64,000 nt of DNA from NCBI GenBank assembly GCA_039619475.1, contig CM077115.1, positions 414,478,557 to 414,542,556 on the forward strand, given 5' to 3'. A model generated the notes under the pieces. That model made no database searches, was not told the DNA's origin, and saw only the letters and a list, made by a program, of their open reading frames with translations. The position numbers and the translations under genes are program-made. The DNA comes from Icerya purchasi. Its lineage: Eukaryota; Arthropoda; Insecta; Hemiptera; Monophlebidae. Positions 12,301 to 27,300 of the stretch are shown piece after piece (the stretch's first letter is position 1; every line of letters starts with the position of its first letter).

Positions 12301-15300
12301 ATATATCGAGAGATAACAGAAGCATATTATTCGAAGGATAATGAAACCGTTTAAGTCAGCATTAACTAATTTGAGATTATAGGGATGAAGAGAGAATAAT
12401 GTACGGGATGATTTTAGGTGTAAAGAGGGGAGAGTCATTGGTAAAAAATAGTGAGGAGCAATCGATAGAAAGAGATGTGACAGAAAAGTTGTAGATATTG
12501 AAAAGTGTAGAACTAAGACATGAACCTTGCAGGAGAACGCGAAAGACATTCCATGCAGCCCTTCGATTGGACTTCTTAGAGTTGTAAAAAGGAGAGAATG
12601 GTGTAAGAGCATTGATGACTGAATTTAGGAAAGAGCTGTATTGGATGATAGGATCATACTCGGGGGTGCGGAACTAGAATATGTAGAGTTCACTATAGAA
12701 CGGAATAAAATGCAATTGATTGTGGAAAGAATCCATCGAAGAGAATGAGAGGCTCTAAAACAAGTAAAAGAAGAAAACATTTGTGGTGTAGTGAGAATAG
12801 GAATGCGATTACTACCGTTGGTATAAGTGAGGAAAGTCAGTTCCAATTAAAACTGATATTCAGAAACGATTAGATCTAAGGAGCTAGAGATAGAGGAATC
12901 TTGTGATCGGCAGGAGAGAGGAATCACGAAGAAGGAAAACATTATTTGAAAGAATGTTCCAGGATTGAACCGTTGCTAATTTGCATAACCGCATAAGGGA
13001 GAACACGCATTTCAGTCGCCACCGACGATAAATAGTTGAGTAGAGTTAAAAAAGAAAAAGAGTGGGAATAAACAAAGATTGCAGTTAGAAAAAACGAGAT
13101 AGAGGTGTTTAGCTGTCGAGTAAAATTGGGAGGAATGGAAATGTGAGAAATATTGGGTTGATTAGCACTACTAGAAGAACTGATGAAAGGACAAACGTAA
13201 GATTGAAAACGAATGCCATTCTTAATTACTGCCACGCTCCAGTAAAGTCGTTATCGCAATCATACCCTGATAAGGTTATAATCTCTGAAGTATCCGATCG
13301 CAATTCAGAAGTAAAAGCGGCATTTACATCATAAGAAGGCAATAAATCCTTTAATGAATTTTCGTTGGCTCAAAGTTTCGACAGTTCTACTGAAGAATAT
13401 TGAAATCGGCAGGCATCATTTGAAGTCTCCATCCTTGAAAACACCGTTGAGAAGTCCTTAATTGGAATTGTCGCCATCGCAGATAAATGTATTCGCGGTG
13501 CTAATCGGCAAGTGTACCAAAGTTAAATAATAGCGGCAGTAGTACAGAACTGTCTGTGGTGAAGTCGTGATTTATTTAATATTTATCTTTGACCTGCGTG
13601 GAAAACGTTCGATTTGATATAACTTCGTTTAGTACAGTGTCTTACGGAGGAAAATTTCTTTAAAAAGACATGACGCCAGACCGTATTATAGAGACCCTTT
13701 GAGATCAGTTTTCAATGAATAGGTCTCTGGTGGAAGAAACGTGCTCTGCCCAGCATCGGCTGCCTAGTTCTTGCTTGATAGGCTGAAAATTGTTTTCGTT
13801 TTTCGACGACAGTAGCATAACATCTTGTCAAAAGGAGTTTATAACAAATGCGCAACAGATAAATCGGTCTGTAACTATCGATTTTTGAAGGGGAACCCCG
13901 TTTGGATTCATTATCATAACAAATATTTAAAATGTTTCCGGTTTTTTTCCAGAGACTTCATAATAAAATCAAGCGTCTATGTTAACCTTCCTAGAGGTTT
14001 TAAGTATTTAACAAAATGCTGGAGAAATACCATTATTACTGGGGTTGTCTTCTCAATTTGATGCCGGCTATTAACTCGCCCAACAGAATATGGCCCGGCT
14101 GTTTTTCTCCTCAGCTAATGAATTTATCGCTTTGTACAAACCGAGATGATCTTTAGATCGGCACAGCTATCTTTAGGTGACAACTAGCATGGCGTACGTA
14201 TTTTTGTTTTCCGAGGGCGTTCTTATGTAAAATTGCATATTTACAAAATCGCAGGGAAACTTGCTGAGGCCAAGACCGATGGAACTCTCTACCCGGTTAA
14301 GCAAACGGCCATTGCGTGCGGTATATTTTATCTAATTCTTCGTAAATAAATTAGCCGGAGGAAACGATTTGAAAAGAAAGAAAAAATTACCTGACTTCCA
14401 AAATTTGAACATCGTGTAATCCGCTCGCGTAACAGTTCTTGAACAAAACTTTTCCGGCAATTTCTCCGCCGTCATAGTGAAGCAAGTATTCGTCGACATG
14501 GAACGGATCTAACGACGGTATATTTAATTCCGGAATACCTTAAATGTAAAATGCGTAAATGTAATTTTCATCGAACCTATGAGGAAATTTTACGTGTACT
14601 TTTTTTTTAGCTTATTCCATTGAAGTTGGCTGCACTTTTGCAAGAGCCGAATTTAGCCTGTTCTTCAAATTTCTCAAAGTGAAAAACTCAATAGGATGAA
14701 TCGGCTTGAATTTTTCGACCAGCTGCGTTAGAGCTCTACCGCGGGATCTTTTTCGTTTGTCTAAAAGTGGGTCTATACACATATACGAAGCTTAATTAGA
14801 TGGGAAAAAGTGTATACATATATTATATATATACCGACAATTTATTTAAGTGTACCGAATTTTTCAATTTATGGAGCTGTCGTCGAAACACGCGGTGGTC
14901 ATATTTTAAGTCGTGCTGTTGTAAATATTAAAATCCGAGCATGAATGTTTTTTTGGGATTAAATATTTTCTAATGTAAACATTCCCCCCCCCGAAAATAA
15001 TAAAATTATGCTTCTCATTTATTGTTTTACGCGCTTACTGTTGAAGTAATAATGGCGGGTCTGCAATTAATAAAAATACGCTTGCATATTTTCCGAATCA
15101 TTTTTATTTTTATTTTTTTTTAAATATTTGTGGGTGTCTGTTTGAATCATTTAATTTTGCGCGTTTTTTATGTAAGATAGATTTTCGGTTATCATAAATT
15201 TTGCTTTTTTGTATTTTTCATAACATAAACAGTGTAGGCAATTTTGTTTTCGGCGCTATATTGCACAGTACAAGAGGAAAGGGAATAGTTCAAAAGTTTT

Positions 15301-18300
15301 TGAGGACTTTTTCATCATTAAAAACATTTCCGGGCCAGGGAATACGCTGTATGTGTGTATCTTTAAGAAATAGTCGCGGCTAAAACATGCTGCACGCATT
15401 TGCTTTTGTCGATGATAATTTGGTTACTATTATTTGCCGTTCAGAGATTGGGAAGACAAGTAATTATTTTTAATATAACCGGACGAAAAATTAAAATATC
15501 AACCGCAGATAAATTATAGATTTGGAAGCGGTAATGGATTTAAAATCGCCATAACTGACTGAACCACCACGAGTTTTTGCATTACCGCGTATTTAACCAT
15601 CTAGTCCGACTGCAATCGTATCCTTCGTATATTGGAAGTTTGAATCGATTGGTTCGGTCCCGTAAGAGAGTATCGATGAATGTCGGGAGTGCTGCCGGGT
15701 AGTGATCAAATAACGTTACTCTCATTAGAATACCGGGTAAATATGATCATACGAAATTTATAGAAAATAGCAGCATTTTGGTTAATTCAAAAATAACTAC
15801 TTCATAAAGATAGCGCATTTAACGGTCGTTAAAAGAGGTTGATATAATTGTGCTTAGACATCATTCGTACCTTAATTAGTAGACTCTCGGTTATTCAAAT
15901 AGCAACAATTAAAAAACGATATTAAATGAGTATAATAATGCATTCTCTTATAAGCCGAGTATTGAAAAAACTTCTGTATTATTCGATTGCAATTTGAATT
16001 TGGCATTGACTCTAATTGAAATATGAATGTTGTTTAAGAATGATCGTAATGTTTTCTTTAAGTATACGTTGTAAATTATTTTTTTTTAATCGAGTAATTA
16101 ATTTTAACGTTTCAGCGCACTTTTATTAAATTTTCAAATCTCCCCCAGTATCCCCCAATATAAGAATGACGTAGTCAATTGAAATTTTGATCTTCCGCAT
16201 TACCGAAGAACTATCTCATCTGGCGGGACAGGTATCTCTGCGTACTCTCCGATGGTAGTATTCTATAATTTTTAGAGGCGGTTTTAACTGTCTGCGTTAT
16301 TCTTAGAATAATAACGTTTTTTTTTGTTTTTTTTTTTTTCTGATCGAAAAATTTTTAGAAACGACGAATTTAATCTTCTGTAGCAATTTCTGTTACAATT
16401 TCCTTAATGTATTTGCGTAACGCGCAAAACGTTATAATCCAAATTCCACAACTCAAAAATTCAAAAAAGGAAACTGAATTTTCATACTACCGAGGCGGCG
16501 AAAAATTGGTACGTTATGGTTTTTTTTTTTTTTTCAACTTGCGATGAACGATAAAAGAAGTACAAGAGTGAAGAAGGAAATTAATTTATCACCACATATG
16601 AACGTGATTACTACTTTTTCTCGTAATCTCTGCGTAAAGATTTAAGAGCATTTATCATCTCGGTGGACGAGGATTTTCCGATTCCTTCTTCAAAAAGAAC
16701 ATTGTTGCTTCGGAGCTGCTCACTAGTTCCAAAGTTTTTGCCTTCTTCAACTAAAGAATCAAAGCTTCCAAATAAACGTTCAAGTCCGTTTCGTATCAGT
16801 GGTGGCGACCTTTTTTTTTTTTTTTTTTTTTTCGAATAGGAAATTGAGAAGCTCGTCATACAACACACAATGTTCGAATGTTCACGGCACATTATGTTTC
16901 CAAAGCAACAGCGCGTATTACAGTAACCTTTAATGATAAAAGTTATACCATTAAATATATCGCTGTAAAAGAGGGGGGGGATGTTATGATTATTCTTAAA
17001 TATTATTCGGTACCTTAATTAGAGTCTGGTTATATTCAAATTGCAATTGCCAGTGCTCAGTGTTTTCAGCAGACTTATATAAATCGCCTGTATCATTATG
17101 CTCATTTAATATGGTTTCTAAACATTGTTGCGATTTGAGCGCTGAAACTCTGATTAAGATATTATACTGTTTAAGAATAATAATATCTTCCTTCCCTTTA
17201 AGGGTATATTTGATTACATAAGATAAATATTATCTTCTTATCGGGTTCTCTTTTACGTTTTAGTGAATTTTTATTACACTTTCCAAGCGAATCTTGAAGT
17301 CGTTACGTTTTTTAATAAAACCGTTTTTGGTTCTTATTCTTATTTTTATAAAACCTATGGGAGATTGAAAAAAAAAAAAAAAAAAAAAAAGAGTTCTTCG
17401 TACCAAATGGAAATATAAAGCCATTTCGGCTTTAATATTAATTTGTTAGTGCTGGATGTTTTTTCCTACACAAATACACCTCGCAGAGTATGCTCATATA
17501 TATTAATTACAACGTAATTCTTAGGCTACCCCTCATTCGAAAAAATGTCTCAATTTCACGTAACGAAAAATGTCCCAAATTTTATGTAACGTTTGTTATA
17601 ACGTTATAGGATTTTTGTGATTATGTTATTATATTATTATGGACTGATTTAGCATTAGGTTGTAAATTTTGATCATTTTATACAAAGTATAGAAGAAAAA
17701 GAGACAGAAATGTAAGCAAGAGTGGTCAAGAGGTATAGCCCCTTGCAAGGCAAAAATGGCCGAGTTTATATATATATATATATACGCACACATACACACA
17801 CACACATACACACACGCACACACACACACACACATGTATATATATAGTTTTAACGGGGATACAAAAAGATCCTTTTCCTAAGCAGTCGGGAAATTGCTTT
17901 GAGAGAAAGTTGCGAATTCGTTTATTGATATTATTTTCTGATATAGAGCTATATAGCGATGCTTTAGGAATATTTAAATAGCAACGACGTTCCTATGTGT
18001 GTTTACAGTTATAAAATTAGCTACGGTTCGGAAGTAATAGAATTTGTCAACTGCGATATCGATATATCGATGGCGGCACCGTACGACCGTCAAACTTAAT
18101 AAAGAAAACCTTTGAATACACGTATAGGTAAAATAGAGAGACATAAAAAGGACGATAGGGGTACACGAACACATCTTAGAGAGATTCGGTAACGATGAGT
18201 TCGTTGCATGGTTGTCAATGAGACAAATGAGATAATCTGCTAGTAGCATGAGATCACGACTCTGCATAACTATTATGGCTCTGCTGTACGCGTAAGATTC

Positions 18301-21300
18301 CACGATGTGTACGTGGCTGTCTGTATCGTCGCTGAGCGGGCTAATAATGGCGATAGCACGTTCGCGACGTGTCGAAAAAGCTACCCGGGCACCAACTTTC
18401 ACCGTAACGTTTATTTTTTGTCCTCACGTTACGATCGCCGTCGACCACATATCCAAACAACGAATTTATCGTCATCGAGACAAAATGGAAGAACAGGTTT
18501 CACTTTTACCGCGTAGACGGAGCAGCGCTATTAATTCGATAATATTCATTTCAGCTCGATGTCTGATTATTATTTAATAACATTTTTATCGTCTGCCGAT
18601 CGACTTCTCGTTCCTTAGTCGTCCCGTTAAGAAATTACAACCACTAAAAAATACTTTCATTTTGAGAGAAAAATAAAATCGACAAGTACTTCGTTGCCGT
18701 GTTTAAAAAATTAAATATATATTTATGTTAAGAAATATATATTTTATTTTTTTTGAACACACTTGTCTGTAAATTATTTTTAATCACTGTGAATAATCAC
18801 TGTGAAAGTTTTTAATCATTTCGACAAGTATTGTTCGTTGTAACACTGTTTGTTGTAAATTGTCTACCACCGCAAAGTAAGCTTTTTATAAAGAACGTTT
18901 AAATAAGTTAGTTGAAGATTAGCGATCATATTTTGGACGCGCTTATTGTTTTACCGTTTTATACGAGTGTCGTATAAATGCGAGAATGTAACTTCGCGAA
19001 TGTTTAATTTTTTCATTTTTATAAACAATCGCAAGCTATAAGCAGTTTTTTATCTTTGAAATCGTTTGATTTCCTGTACTTCCCACAGCTAGTTTCTGTT
19101 TGTAAAAACAGGTAACGAGCTGTAAACTTTTTTATTCTTTTATTTTTGTGCAAAATTTATAAGATAATCGATAATATTACAATAATTATACGCGGTGGAG
19201 CTCCGGGAATAATGTTTTTTTTCTTCATTCCTTTTTTTTTCTTATTGTTTGAATTATTACTATTGGGAATCTTATAAGTTTTTAGTCACAGCTGCCGTGG
19301 CGCAGTTGATTCGGCAGTGGTTTCAACATATTTTTCAGAAATTTCACTTACACCGGGTAGAGATATAAACGTATTCAAAAAAAAAAAAATCCAATTTTTC
19401 TTAGGTTTTTTTCATTTTTTTAACTCAAAGAGCATTGTCGGAATTTTTCTTTAATCTTCTGATTAGTTTTATTTTATGCGATGTCTCCACAGTATTTAGT
19501 TCGTATACGCGTAGAGTTATATTTTTCAACCGAATCTTTCAAATCCTTTAGCAGTTTTTCCTAATTTATTTACGCATATTGTAATCTTAATCAAGGAGGA
19601 CGTTTGAATTAATGGTACAGCGGAATAGTAGAAAAAGAGGAAATCGTTTTTTAAAGAAAGTTCTTTTTTTTTTATCTTTTTTTTTTTTTCTCGGCTCACC
19701 AGCACAAGACGCATTAACCCAACGACTAAAGTGTCATTCTTGCGCTAGGGATAATGCGGAAAAAGAAAACGTTTTGGAAAAAGCCTTACGAAATGTACAA
19801 ACTCTGTAATGGCTAAAACGGAAAATTATTTCTTTTTTTAGAGAATGACTCGTCGTAGTCCATTCAAATTTACTAGAAGTATAACGGAAGAACAACTACA
19901 CATATTATCTCAATGATGAAGTTTGGAGGATCGAGTGTATTAGTTTTTTGTACGTGTAAACAAAAATATCTTCCATCTTGCAACTGGATTTTTACCGGTA
20001 AGTTACACTCTTCTCGTAGTAGGACGACAATAATATAAGAGGAGTTCGTAATTTTTATCTGGCCTATCGGCTGCTTGCGCGAAAATTTCTATTCATCAAT
20101 CAAATGTTTAGTCTCGGTTCGCTGCAATGTCCTTACTGTGTATTTTTTCGCATTATTCGCGTTATTCGCGTTATTCGCGTTATTCGCGTTATTCGCGTTA
20201 TTCGCGTTATTCGCGTTATTCGCGTTATTCGCGTTATTCGCGTTATTTGCGTTATTCGCGTCCGCTTGGGCAGCAACAGTCTCACGATTCTTTGATTTGT
20301 CAAAGTATTTTGTGGTTTTTTTCGTTTTTATTATCGAAAAAACGAACAGAATTTTGTAGAACTTTATATGAAGTTGCATCGATGAGAACGATTTATAACT
20401 TATCATTTTAAATAAATTTCAGATGTTAATATATTTATTTTTGACGTTTCAGACGGATTACACCCCAACTAGTTTCACCTGAAAACATCTAAGCTAGTTT
20501 ACTGTTTCGTTAGTTTAGTTGTTTTCTGATAATGGTAAACTGTCTGAAATGTCGAAAATAAATATGTGTACCTATTATTTGAACACGGTATTTCTGAAAA
20601 TTATTTAAAATAATTAGTAATCGCTGTATGAAAACTCTAAACATTTAATTTAGAATTTTTAAAAAGTTCTCCTGATTCTTTGATTTGTCCAAATAGTATT
20701 TTGCGTTGTTTTTAGTTTTTATTATCGAAAATCGTTTTTTTTTTTTTTTTTTTTTTTTATTATAACGAACAGAATTTTATCGAATTTTATGAAAGTGTAC
20801 GGTGTTGCATCGATAAGAACGATTTTTATAGCTTGTCAAAAAACACGGTTTGGGATGACGACCATTCGAATTATCGATTTGCATTTCATTTTGGGGGTAA
20901 CACGAGAGTTTTTATGTTTCTGTTTCAGTTATGTATTAAAAAAGAAAAATTACAATGCGACATATTTCTACCATTAAATTTAACGGGCCAATTAAAGAAT
21001 CGGGCAAGAAACGATTTTATCAGTGGCACATTTAAATGCGAGATTTTGTTAAACTTCTACTGAAATTAATTTTTCCGCGCTGTACATTATACGGTTAGTG
21101 TCAGTTACCCGGGATGGTTAAGCGCGGTGGCATTTTGTTCAAAAGTTTGAATTTCGGGTTGAAAATAAAAATAATCATCGTTATCGTAGCGGAATAATGT
21201 CCATAATTGTGAGACCAAATTTGTACACACACACACACATATATATATACATATAAATTAATATTTCCATGAAATTTTTACACTGGGGACAATAGGAAAT

Positions 21301-24300
21301 TCCGTAACATTTTGTTTTATGGAAGTTGTAAAACCGCAATTAAATTTTTCGGTAAAAAAAAGAAAATATTATTATTTTGCGAAGGCATAGTTGAAATTCC
21401 CTCTTTTACAACAATTATGTATAGATTACTTTCATTTGGGAATCCAGATGGTGTCTCTACGGCGGATACACATGCGTGTATATACATATATAAAAACATG
21501 TGTGTGTGTGTTTGTGTGTGTATATGTATGTATGGAAAACATAATTTGAGAAGTAATGTATGATTTGTCTTTTACTTTATACTTTTTTATTTGGCTTCGC
21601 GGTCATGACAGAGGCCGTTCGGCGTTGTGCCTGTTGGCGTGAGGTTGCGATGCTGCCAGCGGGGATAACATATTTTCTACATCTTTTTGAATTCAATAGC
21701 GTTCAGTATTTTTTCTTTTCGAAACTTGGTAGTAATGGGTACTGTGTCGAATGGCAGATAAGGGGAAAAATATTAAATTACGAGTATATTTCCGACTAGA
21801 GTGAAATTTAAATGGATTCCAGCGTAGCACATCGTCGAATATTTGGCAATGAGATGACGGAGAGTTTGACAAATCTGCGATAGTTATAAAATAATTTACG
21901 ATAAGATCAACCCCGGCGGGTAGATTTAAAACGCGATTTATTAAAGAATATAACTCTACAGTGGAATGTAAGTACTAAAGTAGATATTCTTGATAAGGTA
22001 TCGTGGTCATTAGCGCCGCGCCCCAGGGGAAGGGGTGCCCGAGAGAGAATAAACGGACACTGTTAATAATGGTCAAATTTGTTATCGGCAAAATTTCTAG
22101 AAGTAAAAATTAATATTTCATAAAAATATAAAGTGCTTTTAAATAATACATTTTACCAACAAATAAATATATGAATGTGCGCTTTTAAACGCGTAGAAAA
22201 ACAAAAGTTCCATGTTTTACAATATTTCGGCTCCTCGGCAACCCTGACTTACGTCAGCTGCCAAAATCAAGCCTATTGCAGAGTAAAAGTAAGTCTCATA
22301 CTCTTAATAAGGTATCATGGATTGTGAAGTTAAGCTTTTCATAATGGTGTACTAGGCCTAATGGATTTAAGGAGAATACCGGGGCCAGCTCCTTTCTCTC
22401 GTCCATCTTTAGCTTCCCAGATTTCTCTGGTACCCAATTATTTCAGGCTGGCTAAACCTGGAAGCGACTTCGATGCGGAACGAGACAAGTCTCGAACCTA
22501 TGACCTTTGGTTTGGTAGCCAAGCACCTTAAAGAGACGGTAATCTTATGTGGAAGATAAAAGAATATTGCTTTGCAAGGCCACCATGACTACGGTGAATT
22601 TTTATCAAGAAAATCCGCCTCTAGAGAATGAAGGAAATTTCAGAGCCTTTTTAAGAACTCGAATCCTAGCTGGAGACCACTCACTGAGGCTGCATTTTGA
22701 AAATTGTGTTAGAAAATTAGTAGGAAAATTCAAAATCAAATAATCGACGCATGTAATGAAGTAATAAAAAGAAAAATTACTGCTGAAATTAGGCGGTAGC
22801 TCATTTTTACGCCGTATTAGTCGATGAAACAAGTGATATTTCCAAAACTGAATAATTTTCACTTTGTTTCAGATATTTGAAGTAATTGGGTTCGGAATAT
22901 ATTAGTTGGGAACAGTTCTTCCAATTCCAAACACTCGAAGGACAAACCGGTAAAGATATGATATGAGTGTAATTTTATCAGCTTTAAAAAAATACGGCAT
23001 AGATCCCACTAACATGCGTGGTCAGAGCAATGATGGAGCAGCCTGCCGTGCGAGGTAGACTCAATGGTGTTCAAGCAATTATAATATCAGAGCAATATCC
23101 TACAGCGATCTAGGTGCATTGCATGTCGCACTCTTTGAATCTAGCAATTTCAGATTCGGCTAAAATTGGTCCAATTCGTAATTGCTTTGGTGTTATGCAG
23201 AAAGTGGTCGTCTCTTTCAATTCACCTAAGCGTAGACAAGTATTAATCAAAACCGCAGAGAAGTCTTCCGCCGGAATCCGACAAAGGACAAATCCTGAGT
23301 GCGCCAATGATCGTGGGGATTGTAAAGTTAAACACTTTCCCTCCTAGGGACGAATCCTGAGTGCGCTAATGATCGTGGTGTTTACAAAGTTAAACTATCC
23401 ATAATGGTACTAAGCCCAATGGATCTGAAGAGAATACTGAGACCAATTCCTATCTTCTTCGAATCCGCCTTTACTTTTCCAGATTTCTCTGATATGAATT
23501 CTCGATTTCGGACTAGGTATAAACCTGCCGAAGTGACTCGGATCCGGAACGAGAAAATTCCGGAAATTCCGTGATATTTGGTAGCCAAGCATCTTAATTA
23601 CTAGGTTTACCTAGCCGAATTAAGTATACTCTATAAATAATGAAATCAAAGGAAAAGTATATCCATTGGAAGGGAAAAACCATTATGGTTTTGCGCGGCT
23701 AGTAGAAGTTTGTTGAAGAACTTTGTGTGCATTATCAATGAAAACGGTACCGCCTGTCGTATAGCTAGCAACTTGTTTAGATTTTCGATGTAAAAAGAAA
23801 TTGGAATTTATCTGACGTCGTATCAGAAAGAAAAATTTTTCCGAAAATAATAAGTTTTCGGGTTCTATGTTAAATAACAAATCTGGTTACCAAGAGTAAT
23901 TTTATTCTACCAAAAAGTTCCGTTAACCACGAAAAATGAAGATTCAGACAAGGTCGGAAAGTACTATTTTTTCAAATCGTAATATTTCACCATGTCCACA
24001 AAGAGTGTATTAAATTATAAATTGTCCTATCAATTATAACGAAATTCTGTGTGGTAATTAGCGATAAGTGAACATCATCGAGAAGAGTTTGTTATATGGA
24101 TTATTAAAGACATTCACACGATAAATCGGCAGTAATGCTTCGCCTTCGCTGCGATGTACATCAAAAGTTTGGCTCTTCCTTCTCCTTATAATTCTTCCGA
24201 TATTTTTTCCTTCCCATTAATACTTTTTCCATCAATTCCTTTACTTCAAAATCTTTTCCACTCTCCATTTTTAATCGTCTTCTGCTTTAAATTCGTTACC

Positions 24301-27300
24301 TAATTTTTCTAGTTGTTGAATCAAAGCCTCCGGTGTGCGTCCTTATGAAATAGAATAAAATCAAAGTCGCGGTAAGATAGATTTTATAAGGACGCCTTTG
24401 ATAGAGAAGATCACATAAACCACTAAAAATGTTATAAGAGAGAGGAACATTGGGAATAGTTAAAACTGTAGTCAAAATTTCCAAATGTAGAGAGTAAAAA
24501 AAAAAAAAAAAAAAAAATAGGCGAGGGTGTAGCAACTAATCTGTAGCTCTGATTAAAAACGGCCAGAAGAAAAAATTGGAACATAGTAAAATGCATCTGA
24601 CACGACACTATCCGTTCGCAAACGTATCAAAATCAGGTAGAAAAGAAACCGCAAAATGATCTACTGATAATCAATATCACTCTGATTCCTTTGCTGGTGA
24701 ATATATCCAATGATAGTCTGCAGTATAAAAAAAAACCGTATGGCAAAACAATTTTGAAGAAGGCAGAGAACAACAACGCGTGACAACTGTGAAGCTAAGT
24801 ACTAGCTTTTGATAATGAATAAAATCACGAGTAGAGTTATACGAGAGTGGGGGTACGTATACGGACTTTTATGTTGTTGAAGTATTTAGGATGAGCAATT
24901 CTTGGTATTGTCAGAAAAAAGAGTATAAGAAAAAAAAGTGTAATGCCGGCTGATGTTGTCACAGTTGAGATAGTCACCCCGCTGACATACTTCAGAATTG
25001 TACTTAACACTAAAGATACCTGTCGCAGAAAATGAAACTGGAACAGAAATTATATACCCGAAAAAAAAAAAAAAAAAAAACAACCGGAAATTATAATTGT
25101 ACCGGTTGATAATTTGGAACGGTTTACTGTGTAGACGTTATTTTTTAGTGTTAGGTACGAAACTCGTTGTTACCTCGTTATTTAACTGATCATCCACTAG
25201 AGCCTTTGCAGCATTTTTAGCGTAGAATTTCTCCCAGATCTGTTTGATAAGTAAAGTTTAAAAAAATGAGAAGAGAAAATGTGTTTAGTTTTTTGCAAAA
25301 CAGACTTTAACAGGAAATGTAGAATTTGTCGTTCCGCAGTATTGTAGAGAAGCATGACTGCCGAGGACACATTTAATGTACAGGAAATGGAATGCACCGC
25401 TAATTATCCGAGTAACATTAATTAAAATCTCCTGTCAACAAGGCGCAGAAGCTTTTCTCTAACGGTGGAAAAACATTTGCGTAATAATGGACGTATATAT
25501 TCCGTGCAAAGAGAAAGCTAATGGTAATTTTTTAAATAGTAACCAGAGATACTTTTTATTACCCAAGCACGTATTTCAAATAATAGGCACGAGTTTTTTC
25601 TTTCACTAAACGGTTCTTTAGGCGTCTATTAATCGTCTATTAGTCTTATGCGACTGCTGAATGAAAACAAGGAAATAAAAAAAAAGGAAAAAAGGAAAAA
25701 CGTCTATTTGAAAAATCTCGAATTGGCTCCAAAATTTCGCGGGAAAGTTTTTCAACACCTTTCTATTTCTTTTTTGGGGTTACCTCTCTTGAAGAATTTG
25801 AAGGGAATGTTAATTTTTTCTAAAATTCTTTTCCATATATATATATATATAGGTATATATATTGTAGGGGGAACAGCTAGGGGATTTTATTATAGGCGAT
25901 AATTCCTGTTTTGAAAAATTTTGTCTTTTTAAAATGCGTTATTTTCTTTCTTTTTTTTTTTTTTTTCATTTAAGTAATCGGTCGACGCTTTCGTTTATAA
26001 AAGCTGAACTCCAGAACCGCCGTTTTTTTTTGTTTTTTTTCACTTCTAAGCCAAAAATTTGCGTCAGTTACATTGCTAAAATATGTAGTAATCGTAATAT
26101 GCTTAATTTTGATTTATTTAATCAAAACGAAAATGTAAAGTTTCTTACCATCATTAAATTTCGGCAGCAAGCTTTGCAGAGTTTTTTGGATGCATTTATT
26201 GAAATCCTTGCTGTTTCTTTTACAAGGTTCCGAATAAGTCGCTGAAAAAGAGATACAAAAATAACGTGAATATCGAATATTTCATTAATACGCTGCGAAA
26301 CGAAACATTTTACGAGTTATATAATTGATAAAGAACACGTTTAAAACATAAACCGTAATTAGTAATTACGGTATAAGCATAAATTCGCCGACTGGTTTCG
26401 GTATTAGTAAACCGTAATAACGATGACGTTAAATCAAAAAAGTATTTAAACATAAAGAAAAAAAATGAACCATGAAAAGAGAGGTAAGCATTCGAAATGC
26501 ACACTTATGCGGGAGGAATATGGGAGAATTTCGAGAATACTTTGGATCAAGAGACGCAAAGTGAATAAAGATACCTCTGTGAATTGTGAAAAGAAGATTT
26601 ATCCGGGAAAATATATCACGGATGAAAATTCAGCTGCTAAGATTGAAAATTTGAATCGTATACGACGTGTGCACAAAAGCGGAACTCGTGGTGTTGGGTA
26701 ATTTGCGGCACCGATTGGAATTTGTTTTATTTTATATTATTTTTGTTTTTCGTTTATATATATATGTGTCTGCTGACGAGGACAATAGCCCGAGAACTAC
26801 GGGAAGAAAAATCTTTACACGATATCAAAGAGAGCAAACAGAAAGGGCTGATGGGGGGCCGCATGGTGGGAGAAAGAAAAAAAGAAAGATGAAAAATGCG
26901 CCATGGAAGGAGGAAAGTCCATAAAAGTAAAGCAGCTATGGAATAAATTTCAAATAAAACACGATATTAATGTCGCATGTAAAATGAGAACAGGAAGGTC
27001 GCGCAGGGTACAAAAGCTAAGAAGATATGAAAAGGGAGAGGATACGGATGTCCGAAGCGTAGACAACAGATCGTAGAGTTAAACGCTGCAAAGAGAACAG
27101 GAAAACGGTTGAGATATGAGTTGGGAGTTGAGAATGAATTGGAATAATTGTTGTACCGTAATTTAGAACACAAGCGCCTCCGGAGAGAAATATAATACTG
27201 CGAGATTTAGAAGCGCTAATAAAACTATCCCAAGAAGAAGTCCTCCGAGTCAAAGTGATCAGGTATCCGTTAGAGGTCAGTCTGAGTAGAGTGACAAAAG

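Noticed and set aside
17767..17842. CRISPR-like array of short repeats
   Set aside because: Simple TA and CA dinucleotide microsatellite without spacers.
17974..18577. 142-codon minus and 90-codon plus overlapping frames
   Set aside because: No recognisable motif on either strand; frames lie in an intron and overlap one another.
20075..20411. Overlapping open frames encoding LFA, IRV, SRY or NNA repeats
   Set aside because: All are translations of the 9-bp minisatellite, which lacks stops in several frames.
26967..27253. CT-rich minus-strand open frames
   Set aside because: They resemble decayed LINE sequence in composition, but I could not match any motif, so no element is called.
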